Assembly: GCA_029448655.1 (NCBI GenBank)
Contig: JACCLO010000012.1
Span: 806,001-870,000 of the forward strand
Length of the DNA: 64,000 nt
Source of the DNA: Wolfiporia cocos
Taxonomy: Eukaryota; Basidiomycota; Agaricomycetes; Polyporales; Phaeolaceae
Direction of reading: 5' to 3'
Position 1 is the first letter of the stretch. Each line of letters begins with the position of its first letter. The position numbers and the translations under genes are program-made. This document shows, one piece after another, positions 51,723 to 63,473 of this stretch. The notes below the pieces were generated by a model. The model searched no databases and was not told the origin of the DNA. It saw only the letters and a list, made by a program, of their open reading frames with translations.

Positions 51723-53702
51723 TGTCACACGCCAATTTCAAGCTTCTAGGCACAGTACCTTTTCCGATCACCAAGAGCACCCCCGAGGCAGGAAACCCGA
51801 TGCCTCAGCTAGATCCAAGCCCTACGCACATACCACTACGGGCACTAGCCAACAGCATCACCAGCCCCGCCTAATAACCCTAGTCCCAGACCCAACGACC
51901 AGTCCAACATAAAGCCACTAGCAGTCACATGACCACGACCAACTACGATGAGCCCAGTAGCACCTAATCAGACCAACCCCTTGCTACTCGGACCACACCT
52001 CATCCGGTCACGACTATCCCGACTCACGGCTAGGACCCTGTCCACCCGACCAACCAAACCCTACGCCTCCCGCCATTACTGGCTATCCGGTCATTACCGA
52101 CCAAGAACTCACGCCATTACCGGCACGGACTATGTACTATACGGACTAAGGCCCAAGGAAGGCCTTAAACTCCAGCTACCCTAGTCTACGAGGAACACCG
52201 ACCTCAGGGCAGCACCTGTACGACTGAGAACCCCAGCAGTCACAGGACTCTACGTACCGATCACAGCCGATCACGCTCGATCACCCTACGTCACGCACGG
52301 CCCGTACTGGCCAGTCCACAAGTCCCAGCAGACGTCATCCTTCAGTACCAGCACGTGGGAACCTGGGCCGCCACGTGCCTTCCCCTCAGTACCAGTCCTT
52401 GGGAACCTCAGACAGCAGACACCCCGATCGCGGACATAGAACCCCGCCATTACCGGCGAACCCCCGATCAACGAGAACCACCAATCGGGCCTATCCCGCC
52501 ACGTTGCCATAGACATCCAGCGCTCCCCTAGCCGTACCAGCGCTCGCGCTCCGGTGCCCTTACTGGTGTCACAAGCCAATTTCAAAGCCTAGTAGAACAT
52601 CCTAGGTTGACACCCCATTCACGCCATAAGCATGTTACAGCACTCTATCCAAGCCCAGCTGGAATCCCATGGCAACGCTAGTAGAAGCCCTCCGTTATAC
52701 AGGACACTACGGGCACTAGCAGGCCACCAGCAGTCTAACCCTAAACTCAGTCCAAGTCCCGGCAGCAAGGATACGCTGCCTAGTCCCTAAACCACGGAGT
52801 CACGAGCCGACCCCTAGAGTCCAACAAGCTGCGATAGCACGACGGTATGCCTGATACAACTAAAGGCTAAACCACCACCGTACACTACGCTATACGCCGA
52901 CTAGGGGCACGGTCTACACTTGCACGTGACCCAGAACACTAAACCTAACGCCTCGCATCCCTACCGCACGGACACTCGCCATTACTGGCATAGACACTAT
53001 ACTATACCCCGTACGCACCCTGACCTACGAGTACAACAGGCAGGGATAATAACCCAAGGCTCTGCACGACTGAGAACCCTACCAGTCACAGAGCGCTATA
53101 CCCTGATCGTGGCAGACCACGCCCGATCACGGACTTAGAACCCCGCCATTACCGGCGCACCTACGATCGACGAGAACCACCGATCGAACCCGACAGATTG
53201 GCTACTCTATTGATCCGCCCCTTATACGCTACGTCGCCATGGACATCCTCGCATACCCACGCTCCAATGCCATTACCGGCCCGTAGCTCATAGCCAGTTA
53301 GATACCAGTACGTAGAGGCCTCTGAGCCGCCGTACACAAACATGTACAAATAGTTTAGGAGTATATATGCCAGACAGTCTTGAGCGTAAACCTCAGACTT
53401 GTCTTGGCCTTTGACGGCTAGTGTTCCCGGGACCAGGAAGGCGCCTTTGAGCGAGCCCCCTTCCCCCGGTTGAGTGCTAGTTTGTTGCATGTGTCAACTG
53501 GCCACCACGTAGCACGTAGATTACCTCAGCGCCGAGGTGCCATAACATGTACAAACATATGTAGTCTATATAAACGCCAGACAGTCTTGAGCAAACCTCA
53601 GACTTGTCTTGGCCTTTCCAGCCTTGAGATGCCCGGACCAGGAAGGTGCTTTCACGCGACCCCCCTTCCCCCGGTGTGTGTCTTGAGGTTGTGCTTGTGT
53701 CA
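51723..53702. mobile_element. Solo LTR-A of a second LTR family, itself interrupted
   Basis: TGTCACACGCC to TTGTGTCA, flanked by TTACC (51718-51722 and 53703-53707). Without the inner LTR it is about 1,045 bp. Cytosine-rich on the plus strand. No coding sequence. Confidence 0.88.
52567..53496. mobile_element. Solo LTR-B inserted into LTR-A, same family
   Basis: TGTCACAAGCC to CATGTGTCA, 930 bp, flanked by ACTGG (52562-52566 and 53497-53501). Internal blocks repeat LTR-A, e.g. 'gaaccccgccattaccggcg' at 52441 and 53139, and the 'ccagacagtcttgag' block at 53369 and 53577. Confidence 0.9.
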
Positions 53703-53869
53703 TTACCAGCCATGTGTTGAGTTTGACTGACACTTATAAGATGCCTTCAGAGTGGCGATTGAATGCCGCTCTGCTGTTGATCTTATCAGTGCTTATCTGC
53801 GCAGATAAGATTCCTGCTTGATTGGCAAGTACCTCTCGCGTTTTGCTGATGCTTACTACAGAATCCGAG

Positions 53870-54600
53870 TCGCTGTTTATCAGTTCAACCTAGTATGCTG
53901 GAAGCTCGCACTGGTCGAGAAAGGCCACCGCCATCCCTTCTGTCTACCTACGGCGAAGAACGCCTTCCCGTCATCGCCGAGATGCTCAAAGAAACTACAA
54001 AGCTACTCGAGCAGCGCGTGGTGGCCCAGTGCGACGGCTCCAGCAGCAAGGCTGGGTGGAACGCGAGAGAGCTCATGAACTTGCAGCTTACGATCAACTG
54101 CCGCTAGAGGTCCATCGTCCGCGACGAGCGCATGCCTGCGGGAGAGGAGAGTACGGTAGACCCTTACGACCTGCTGACTGCGAGAGGCCACCTTATCCAC
54201 GCGGGAGATTGTGCGCCTGACGTGCCAGGCCTGCCAGGGCTCGTCGATGCTGGTGCTGACGCCACTTCGCTCTTCCGCGTCTTCGATCCTGCTTTCCACA
54301 CTGTCCTTGTCTTTTCCACTGATACCGCACTCATCGGTGCAGTGGTCAAGGCTACCGAGGCTTATTAGGGATATCATCCATGTGGTGATGATCCGTCTGC
54401 AGGACGCTACCGATGTGGTGATTGCTGGTGGCACTGCGTACATGGACCTCATTGATCGCGAAGGACACGCCTACAAGAACTATTCTGTGGCTGCAGGCGG
54501 ATTCACCGCCGTTATTGTTCGGCCGGATGATGTCGTCGGAGGCATCGTGTTGGGTGCCAAAGGCCTGAAGGGATACTTCGACACTGTCTATCCTATCTAG
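53870..54600 (+). pseudogene. Monooxygenase 3' half, pseudogene
   Basis: Begins at the exon that encodes FNL-WKLALVEKG in the intact gene, preceded by what looks like an intron 3' end ('tttatcag'). The thioredoxin-like C-terminal domain is recognisable up to 54600. Lesions: a frame change within the first 15 codons, TAG at about 54104 and TAG at about 54366. The 5' half is absent; repeat E1 ends 20-40 bp before the first exon. Converges on the minus-strand paralog. Confidence 0.85.
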
Positions 54601-54770
54601 AGGGCCATTTGGGACTGCGGGCTATGTCGTCGTAACTTGATGTCACCGTATGTTCTCCCGGAACGAGGTCGCAATCTCCTCTCACTTCCTGTGACATCGG
54701 TTGACAGCGCCTGATGCAGAACTTCAGCTTGGAGCGATCAATTGAATTTATAGTCAACTTCTACAATGTA

Positions 54771-56966
54771 TCACGTAAAGAAGATCCGTGCAAAGTATAC
54801 CATACCCTCTACTCCGAGCACAATTCCTCCAGTGACGCCGTCCGGCCTGACTAAACACACTGTTTGGTGGCGCAGGTCGACTCCATAGTTCGCATATGCG
54901 TGCCCATCCCTATCATCCACCACCAGGTCCGCCCCCGAGAGTACCGGTATGTCCTTCGTGCCTTTGGGATAGACGATCACTGGGCGCACTGTCCCTACTG
55001 GATACGTTCTGATCTTCTCAAGGACACGCCCGGCAAAGTCCTGCCCTTCACCCCCAAGGAAGATGAGCGCAGTGTGATGCGTCGGCCCAAAAACACGGAA
55101 GAGTGATGTTTCGCCCTGCGTAGTCCATAAACCCGGAGCATCTGGTGCCCGATCGCCTGCACGCAGCGGCCCGGAGACAGCGCTGCCATACGCATCCATC
55201 ACGTCCTCGGGAGAGGCTGGTGTGAGCTCGTCGACGACGATGCCGCTCCAGCGGTAGTTCACTCTGAGCTGCTTAAGTGCTCCACCGCGCGCCCATGCCG
55301 AGTCATCCTCAGCTTTTGCTCCGACCGTCTTGTTGAGGATCTGCGTCGTCTTTGATAGCATCCCTGCGATGACGGGGAGGCGCTCTTCTGAGTAGGTAGC
55401 GAGCAAGGATGGCAAAGCAAATCCCTTCTCAACAAGAACGAGCTTCCAGCCGAGGTTGAACTGCGCGACGTAATCATTAGTGACACGGAGATCAAAGCCC
55501 ATACAACAGTGGAGACGCACACTATCCTGAATACTGGAATTTAAACCCTAAGGTTCCATGATCAGAATCGACGTATATCATGTTATCTTAACTAGACGCA
55601 CTTGGCCGCCAGTGGGACTGTGTATATGCGCAGCATCTGAAATAAGATACGTAAACGCCACACTTGACGTTCAGTCGTTCAGCAACCTACCGCCTGCGAC
55701 AAACACGCGACCTTTCCCAAAGGTATCTACCATGCGAATATTTGGCCTGCATGATCACGTTCAAGTGAGCTCGTAGAGCACGCAACTCGTTTGACTCACC
55801 GAAACTCAGAAAGACTTCACCTATCTCAAGATCATACCTATCTGTCGCTGCGCGAAAGAACTCCTCAAACGCCCTGCGGTCTGCAACGACTTTGGCATGG
55901 TCTATATGCCCCCCGGCGAGCATGTAAAATGCTCCGGGGTTCTCGGTGGGGCGGAGCATCATCCTAAAATGTTCAGCCGATCAGCTGCGAACATCAATAA
56001 AGAGCTTCCACGAACAACTTGTTCGTCATGTCTCCCCACGCGTGCCAATGCTTAATAATCCGTTAAACAATGCAATTTCATCAACAATGGAGCAGTGCGC
56101 CTACCTCATAATCAAGGCCTCTGACTTCGATATCGCCAACGACCATGTGCTCGTTGTAACGGGTCTCGCCTAAGAATGACAATCCTAATTGTTTGCGTAC
56201 GATCCCTGCTCACACACGCACGAATACGTCATTGCAAGACAATGACCACATTAGACCCTGACCTCTGGCGCCGTCGGTTCCAACAAGCCAGTTGCACTGG
56301 ATCGTCTCTGAGATCTCTTCGGGTCCTACTCTCTTGACGACAAGTGCAACAGCTTGATTTCGTGCTGTCCAAAGCTACGAAGCTCCTTTCCCAGCTCGAC
56401 ATGGCCACCAAGCCTATCGAGATGGTCTCGCAGGATTGCTTCCGTGCTATCCTGCCCAAGATGTACTCCATTTATCTGTACACCAAATTGCCAAAATTGA
56501 GCATGACACCATACACGAACTGAGTTTGTCCTTACATAGGGCGTAGATGGCGTAGGCTCTTCTGGCGGTGACACGTGCACGTCCTTGAGCACCTCTACAC
56601 CGCCGGGGAGCTTGTATACACGCCGTGGCCCTACGCGTATGGCCCTAGCTAGTATGTCATGGAGGACACCGAGAAAATGGAACACCTCTAGAGATCGTGG
56701 CTGTACAATTGATAATGAGCTGTAACGGACGACAAACGGTAGTAGGGATTGAGACAATACCTGTATGCCAGTGCCACGTTGACCTGGGCGATAGATAGGT
56801 TCCTTGTCTATGATACGCACAGATATCCCATTTTGAAGGAGGGTCAAGGCAAGTACAAGACCCGTAGGCCCTGCGCCGACCTGATCATACGTCATTAGAT
56901 TTAGGTGATGTGAGGCCACAAATTGTCTTAACTTACAACCAGCACTTTGCAAGAGGTGTTCGACAT
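54771..56966 (-). pseudogene. FAD-dependent monooxygenase paralog, nearly complete, one frameshift
   Basis: ATG at 56966. Exon 1 is 56966-56937 (10 codons), intron 56936-56881, then GAGPTGLVLALTLL. Later exons give KLPGG,V (~56610), HVELGKELRS (~56390), LVGTDGARG (~56290), LGLSFLGETR (~56190), MMLRPTENPGAFY (~55960), a DAAHIHSPTGGQ exon (~55630), and the C-terminal domain (55460-54771). Between HVELGKELRSF and the GTDGAR block the frame shifts by one base (near 56350). Otherwise intron positions agree with the plus-strand gene, with which it is head-to-head. May be recently inactivated, or the shift could be a sequence error. Same family and probable chemistry as 58021-60243. Confidence 0.85.
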
Positions 56967-58730
56967 ATTAGTTGAGTCTGATGGTGTCGAGCGGTGGTGG
57001 ATAGACATTCTCTCCAGTATATGTTGCTGTACTCGGGAGCGCGATGTTCGTCAATGTCAATTTGGCCTGTCGTCCCGCTTGACTGCGGGAGTTGGATTGA
57101 TCGTGTGCACTCCAGACCGCTGTAGATGTAGTCGGCAATCAGTCTGGAATAATATCACTCAGCATGGAGCTTGGCCGCTGTTATCTTGGATCGGTCTCTG
57201 TATCCTGAAGCAAGGCAAGGCTTACCTGCAATCTTGTGCTGCCGAATGATGCTTGCTAAGAAATGTCATTGTGATCCGTCGACGTATAGCCAGCTGCCGA
57301 CGGAGTCGCGCCCTCTGCCGTGCCGTTTGCATTCTTCTGCGTCCGACGGACTCCGACCAACGTCCGTTACTGAACGTTCTGTCGTCCGCGGGAAACGTCA
57401 CATCGCAAGCAGAATCACGTGGTGAGGCCTAATATGGTGGAGACGCCACACTGACCATATGCATATTGATGTCGCTAGCACTCTGTATCCCAATCCTCGC
57501 CGATCATATGTGGTCGGCCGACTCCTCGGGATACTGTCAGCTATGTGCTTGCAAGATATGTACCTCTGTAGTTTTTTTCCATCCTTTCAGCGTTGCGACA
57601 GGCTTAAGCTCATGCCATCCACTTCGCTGGAAAGGCGACTCAAATGAGAGGCGCCGGGAAAGAGCTCACATCCTCATTAGCGGGGCAAGAATGACGCGGC
57701 CGGCCGTAAAGTGCTCAATCGTTCGCAACTATGACTGATTTGGATGAGCAGAAAGCCTTGTGATCGCAGTGCGAACGCTGCGATACCGACTTGACATTGA
57801 TGCAGGTGATGTAACCATCACGAAAAGCTGACTGAGTGCGCTGCTTCTTTTGCAAATTGATCGTATTTAGTTGCAGCTTCTTTCCACTATCACAAATGCA
57901 CGTCGCGATTGTAGGCGAGTCGCGACCCAAAACGGCTCCAAACCGACATTACATATATTCTCGAGGAACCTTCTCGTTTTTGAACTGCAGCTCTCGTATT
58001 TCCCAAGTTCGCACAACGAAATGTCCTCTGTTCAAGCCCAAGTTTTGATTGTGCGTCTAATAGCGCTATCTGAAGGGTCACTCAGTAGACTCTCTTATAT
58101 AGGCCGGCGCAGGACCTGCCGGTCTGGTGCTAGCACTGACTCTCCTCAAGAACGGAATATCAGTTCGCATCATCGACAAGGAGCCCCAATTTCGCGTAGG
58201 CCAGCGGGGTGCCGGAATAATGGTCAGTGATTGAGGGTGCTCGTAGCCTTGGCTTACCGCTTGAACAGCCCAGGTCGCTTGAGTTATACAACCTCTTAGG
58301 TATATTACCGGATATACAAGCAAGGGCCCTGGCTCCACCAGAAGTGAAAGTCTACAAGCTTCCAGGTGGAAAGGAAGTGCTCAAGACATTTCTTATCGAC
58401 ACTCCTGTCGATCCTACTCCATCTATGCCATATGTCAGTTCGCGGTTAATAGTGATTATGTCCGCAATCTAATGACCACGACATCGATAATAGATAAATA
58501 TTTATGCCCTCGGTCAATCCCATGTCGAAAGCATCCTACGCTCACACTTGGCACAGTATGGCTGTCAAGTTGAGCTCGGTATCGAGCTGCAGACGTTTGA
58601 GCAGTACACGGATCATGTCGTGGCACAGGTTTCAAGAAAGGTCGGCGACGGAGAGAAACCGGAAGCGATTACTGCTCGTTGGCTAGTCGGAGCGGATGGT
58701 GCTAGAGGTGAGGTTTCTTGACCCGTCCTA
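56505..58730. repeat. Segmental duplication, source-like copy of 6780-8960
   Basis: Holds the 5' halves of the divergent monooxygenase pair with continuous genes on both sides, which suggests this is the parental arrangement. Confidence 0.88.
56967..58020. promoter_or_regulatory. Shared divergent promoter region
   Basis: About 1.05 kb between two head-to-head monooxygenase starts. No clear TATA close to either ATG was identified. Small ORFs here are also seen in the duplicate and are not taken as genes. Confidence 0.5.
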
Positions 58731-60243
58731 GTATAATCACAAACTCCCTGCAGGCATCGTGCGCAAGAAGTTGGGTCTGAGCTTCTTGGGAGAGACACGA
58801 GGCACAAAGGAACACTTCGTGATCGGTGATTTAAAGATCAGAGGACTTGGAGACGAGGTGAGGATTCGCGTCGTTGAAAAGTACACCAGCTTGACGGGTA
58901 TGTTTTAGTATGATTGGCATTTATGGGGGGATATGTCGACTAAGATGTCGGTCGACTGATTATTGCGCTCGACATTCGTAGTGGTAACATTACATTATTC
59001 AGGCTCATGCTCCGCCAAACGGAGGAAAAAGAACTGTATCAGCTGCTGGGAGCAGGTCAAATAGATCATGCTCGCGTGGCATCCAACCGGGAGGATCTGA
59101 TCAGGTTTCTGCGCGAAGCATCAGACAGGAACGATTTCGAGCTTACCGAAATAGTATGGCTCTCGGAGTATACGTGCGTAGATCTAGTCCGTTCTGACAT
59201 TAGGCAAAAATAATCTGGTCGTATTGACAGACCCAACATCCGTATGGTCAACAAGTTTGGCGAAGGACGGGTCTTCGTAGCTGGAGGTATGCCGGTTGTC
59301 TTCAGAGTCGTACAACTGATGATATTATGCCTATTGTAAGATGCTGCACATGTGCATAGCCCGACAGGAGCACAGGTGCGATCGTCCTTCGTCTGTGATA
59401 TGCTAATGCCCTATCTGACATGTATGAATCAGGGGTTGAACTCAAGCGTCCAGGATTCGGTGATTTTGCACATTTCCTGTAAATTATATTAATCTAATCA
59501 ACCATGCGACACAGTTCAATTTGGGCTGGAAACTGGCATTGGTCGAGAAAGGAATCGCATCTCCATCCCTACTCGATACATACACCGAGGAACGTCTCCC
59601 CGTCATCGCACAGATGTTGAAGAAGACTGGCGAGCTCCTTGACAAGACTGTGGACATCAAAGTCAATGGGGGGCACGAGACCGCTTGGCGCAGGGGCGGG
59701 CCGCTGAAACAGCTGGGAGTCAACTATCGATGGAGTTCGATAGTCCTGGACGAACGTACCCCTGTTGGCTCCGAGGACAAGGAGTCTCTGATGAGCAATG
59801 CATATGGCGGTGGCAATGGCATCTGTGCAGGAGATCGAGCTCCTGACGCACCTGGTTTGGTGAGCGTCAAAGCGAAGATAGAAACGCTCGTACTGGACGG
59901 AGAGACGACTTCTCTTTTCCGCATTTTCTCCCCTTCGGCACACACAGTGATCATATTCGCTCCTAACATCGACGCTGCAGCATCTATCACAGAGGCCATG
60001 AAGCCATACCCGCAGCAAGTCTTGCGCTCCGTGCTGATACTACCTGCTGGGCAGACTGGAGAAAACACAGGTGTGATGGCCGACATAGTTCTCTCCGACA
60101 GAGACGGTCATGCTTATGGAGGGTATGCAATTTCTGGAGATGGTGTCACAGTGGTCATTGTCCGCCCAGATGGTGTGATAGGAGGGATTGTCTTTGGAAG
60201 AGAGGGCGTCCAAAAATATTTCAAGACTGTGTTTTCCGGGTAG
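58021..60243 (+). CDS. FAD-dependent aromatic-ring-type monooxygenase (intact, 11 exons)
   Basis: Exons: 58021-58050, 58103-58222, 58269-58433, 58494-58707, 58754-58857, 58909-58946, 59003-59173, 59231-59286, 59341-59375, 59433-59459, 59515-60243. The ten introns are 46-60 bp, all GT-AG. The sum is 1,689 nt, 562 residues, no stops. Group A flavoprotein hydroxylase fold: FAD-binding GAGPAG after 10 residues, RIIDKEP at the end of the second strand, LVGADGAR (DG motif) at the end of exon 4, and GDAAHVHSPTG (GD motif) across exons 8-9. NLGWKLALVEKG follows in exon 11, then a thioredoxin-like C-terminal domain of the phenol-hydroxylase type. Such enzymes use NADPH and O2 to hydroxylate phenolic or related substrates, in catabolism or secondary metabolism. 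Substrate not predictable. Cytosolic; no signal peptide. Confidence 0.93.
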
Positions 60244-60997
60244 ATGTCTTGAGCACTCGCTACTCCATTAGGACATACAACGGTAATAGTGAGATTATAT
60301 CTGTACTGCTCTATCAGCAAAGCACATATGATATTGTGCGCCTGAGCGTGTTATTGCTGACTATGCCCACAAAGCCACGAGCTGTCGACCATTTTGAAAT
60401 ATTCTTGCGTTCATATTAAGACCCTGTTCTGATTTTCCAATTCGAATATGACGGCTGCTCTCAATCAGTCATGGGATATCAGTTCAGAAGCAATATAGAA
60501 CTGTGAGCATCATAGCCAGCCTTTCCTAATATGTGCCCTATGCCCGTAAGTACATTTCGGATTAGCATGTAGTCATCGTTGGCGCGCGCATCAACCACGG
60601 GATCAGCAGAGTGACGTGCTCGAGCATTGACCCCTTCAGGCAGTCGAAAACAGTAAAACTCACCAACTAAATGCGAAAAAATCTGGCAGACAAAGACTTT
60701 GCAATCGATCCTTTGTGGCTTCTTGCTCGAAGTGCACCTGCAATGGTTCGATGTGATGTCAAAGCTGTGGCGCATCATGGCGATACGTGCTAATACTAGT
60801 AGCAAGATAACGTTTAGAACCATGCCAGGCAAAGTCACAATCTGGTGACTCTGTTTACGTGCATTGCTCACACCAAGAAAGGTACTTTTATGCTGAACTA
60901 TCAAGGATGCCAGAACAAGCCTGAGATCATGTCGCGGGATTGGTGTGGTGTGTTAGTAGTAGATCCCCAGATTGGGTCAGACATGGAACGCCCAGCT
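60244..60997. other. No gene recognised
   Basis: A 141-codon minus ORF (60479-60904) has a hydrophobic stretch but no recognisable family and no start context. Left unassigned. Confidence 0.4.
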
Positions 60998-61926
60998 AAG
61001 GCTCCAACCATATAATGTATATACCATGTATACATGGTTTTTTATATATACTATATACATATATTTACATGTGGCCGAGTACATGGTATATACATGGTAT
61101 ATTATATGGTATATGGTTGTTGTGACTGCATTCATATTAGACCCTCAATTGATGATTTGAATAGTGTATCTGTCACAGATACCACCGGCAGTCCCAGACC
61201 GGCGCTCTATGGGGACACGCCTCCAACACCCCTTAGCCAAAAGGGCCACTATAACAGCTCAGCTGTTATAGGCGGGACACGCTATATGTGTAGTTCATAT
61301 TCCCATGCTTTCACTTTGAGTCTAAGCCATGACCCTTCTAGCGTGCGCCTATGCGGTATTCATGCCACAACGGGATTCCAACCCCGTATTCCATAATTTG
61401 TGACAGTATCTGAACTAGTTATGTGTCTTACAGAATGTACAGTGCAGTGGTGATATGAGATTTGGACAATCTGGTGGCTGCCACGCAAATGCAAAGATGT
61501 CAAGACATAATTCACATGCTTTGCTTACCCTCTCATTGGTGGAAGGTAAGATCAGATTTATGTTTATGCTATATATCATCCTACATAGTGATTGCATCAT
61601 GCATTAGACTCATGCATACAAGTTTTCCACTACCTCACACATTGTGCACAACTCCTAAGCCATTCCTGCTACTAGTGTGGTTGTTGAATGTTGAACACCG
61701 GTTTTTTTCCTCACATCAGCCAAGTGCTGATACCTGTAGCATGTCATTAAAGGAAGAGACAATCTCCATAGCCATATGAGTAAAGCAATGGCAATGCCAA
61801 GATGTCTAAGAATTTACCGTCCAAAAACCATGTAAACCATGTATATACTATGTATATACTATGTATATACCATATACCATATATTTACCGATTTTCTGTA
61901 CATGTATATTATATGGTTGGAGCCTT
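60998..61926. mobile_element. Inverted-repeat element M1, second copy
   Basis: Ends AAGGCTCCAACCATATAAT / ATTATATGGTTGGAGCCTT. Flanked by ACGCCCAGCT (60988-60997) and ACGCCCAGCC (61927-61936), 9 of 10 matching. The interior is the reverse complement of 48333-49022 plus a 237-bp insertion. Confidence 0.9.
61170..61406. mobile_element. Small inverted-repeat element nested in M1
   Basis: Ends CTGTCACA / TGTGACAG with TAT on both sides (61167-61169 and 61407-61409). The empty site is visible in the other M1 copy ('atagtgtatctgaac' in reverse complement). Contains a B-box-like GGTTGGAATCCC on the minus strand near 61376 and a palindrome AACAGCTCAGCTGTTA. Class uncertain (3-bp TSD fits PIF/Harbinger or CACTA-like). 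Confidence 0.8.
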
Positions 61927-62267
61927 ACGCCCAGCCAAGTTGGAGTTGGTGCGAATTTAGGCTCGATCACGATCATCGACCTGGTCGTTCGCCTTTATTA
62001 CATCAACGATAGATATCACATTCAAACTGAATATGTATGAGGATATGCAGCTTATCGCTTTATTATAGCTGGCGCCTCACTCAACAATAACCTTGATCGA
62101 CGACATCAGTAACATCGCATTATCTTGCAGAATGCTCACTTACAGCTGTTTGCATAAATAATGGCAGAGGCGCGCGAAAAAAAAGAGAACAGGTTAGTAA
62201 AATGTCTCAGGCGCCCGTGCTCGCTGATGCTGCAATCGCTTCGTAAATATATTAGCTACATTTCTGA
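61927..62267. other. No gene recognised
   Basis: Unique sequence without features. Confidence 0.4.
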
Positions 62268-62430
62268 ACACTAGCTGGATAACCCGTGCTCTCTCACGGA
62301 ATGTAGAGTTACCGTAACGTAGCCGAGGTGCGACAAACCCCAGGCCTCAAGCTTCGGTCCGTGGGTTCCATGGGCAGTGGCTACCGTATTAGGGAGTTGC
62401 CTAATCAAGATGCTTTTCTATAGAAGATTC
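62268..62430 (+). repeat. Dispersed repeat G, copy 2
   Basis: Same order and orientation as 38459-38640. It abuts the TA-flanked element at 62433. Confidence 0.85.
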
Positions 62431-62432
62431 TA

Positions 62433-63134
62433 CAGTTGACTATCTAGTAATGCATTAGCTAGTAATGCATATTATCTCATAATGCATAGCCTGAGCTGGG
62501 GACCGAGATCGTCCCCAAGGTGTTATGCATATATTTCTGATATTGCATAATGCATGCCCGAAGTTGGGGTTATGCATTATTAGATTGGCTATATTTGGTA
62601 ATTTAGTGCATGCATAGTGTAGTGTGACTCCGTCAGTTCTCCCTGTAGACGACCGGAAGCGCAAACCGCGCCCTGCAAAGAAGCCCTGTGCCCATCCTAC
62701 TGCTAGGGAAAAGCTACAGAAAGCTACCAAAGAGCCTAGGTCTTCAGCAGTCAAGCCACCAAAATATGCACGAAGCAATCACACTCTTCATGACTGCTCT
62801 GTCCTCAGTTTGCAGAAGCTGAGGGTGTCTCGATACTTGTTCTCCAGCAGCAGTTGCGGAAGCTATGAGCTCATTTACATCACATTAACTTTGATTCACA
62901 AAAGCAGAGCACGCTAGATAGGTACTGGCAGGATAGTCTAGATGGTAATAGTTCGGCAAACGTATAGTGGCACTCAATGCGATGTTGATGTGACAGAGCG
63001 TGACGTACCTGTGCGGGGAGGTCACGTATGATCACAATAAGTCACACTGTGTGACGGATTTGATCGCGCATAACACCTCATAATGCATAGCAAAATCCGA
63101 GGACCGACGGTATGCATTACTAGATAGTCAACTG
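62433..63134. mobile_element. Tc1/mariner-like non-autonomous element
   Basis: Ends CAGTTGACTATCTAGTAATG / CATTACTAGATAGTCAACTG, flanked by TA on each side (62431-62432 and 63135-63136). 702 bp. The interior repeats TAATGCAT motifs and carries a 97-codon basic ORF (62624-62917) of unknown nature. Confidence 0.85.
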
Positions 63135-63247
63135 TATATGCATATTGAACAGCATCACACAGCGCTGAACAAACGAAGTTGCCGGAGCTGGATGAGCGCC
63201 TAAGGCATCTAAAAGTAATGGGAGCTCGCGCCGTAGGCGCTCGCGTG

Positions 63248-63330
63248 TCGCTAGCGTGCAGCTAGCGTGCAGCTAGCGTGTCGCTCGCGTGTCGCTCGCG
63301 TTTTGCGCACGTTCAGCGCACGTTTTGCGC
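63248..63330. repeat. Short GC-rich tandem repeat
   Basis: Units of the type GCTAGCGTGCA / GCTCGCGTGTC, 10-11 bp, grading into GCGCACGTTTT units. Confidence 0.8.
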
Positions 63331-63331
63331 A

Positions 63332-63364
63332 CATGGACGCCACGTTTGCCGCGTGGCGTCCATG
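63332..63364. repeat. 13-bp stem-loop
   Basis: CATGGACGCCACG (63332-63344) is the exact reverse complement of 63352-63364, with a 7-nt loop. Confidence 0.9.
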
Positions 63365-63473
63365 CACGTCGTTGATCCTGCTCCCATTAGATAGGGCGCC
63401 TGCCATCCGCGGAGTTGGCCGGTGGATTCCCACGCCCGGCGCCTGCAAGGCGCGCGCGCTGTTCCTGCCCCGC

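Larger units (their letters stand above)
51320..53851 (+). repeat. Dispersed repeat E1, copy 2, split by nested LTRs
   Basis: 51320-51722 and 53708-53851 together match 2740-2161 in reverse complement. The right end is CTCGCGTTTTGCTGATG (53835-53851), abutting the monooxygenase pseudogene. Confidence 0.82.

Noticed and set aside
51723..53702. Simple tandem duplication of a ~840-bp segment
   Set aside because: ACTGG and TTACC target duplications and TGTCA...GTGTCA ends show one LTR nested in another.
60479..60904. 141-codon minus ORF as a membrane protein gene
   Set aside because: Only one hydrophobic stretch, no family resemblance, no intron or promoter context. Insufficient support.
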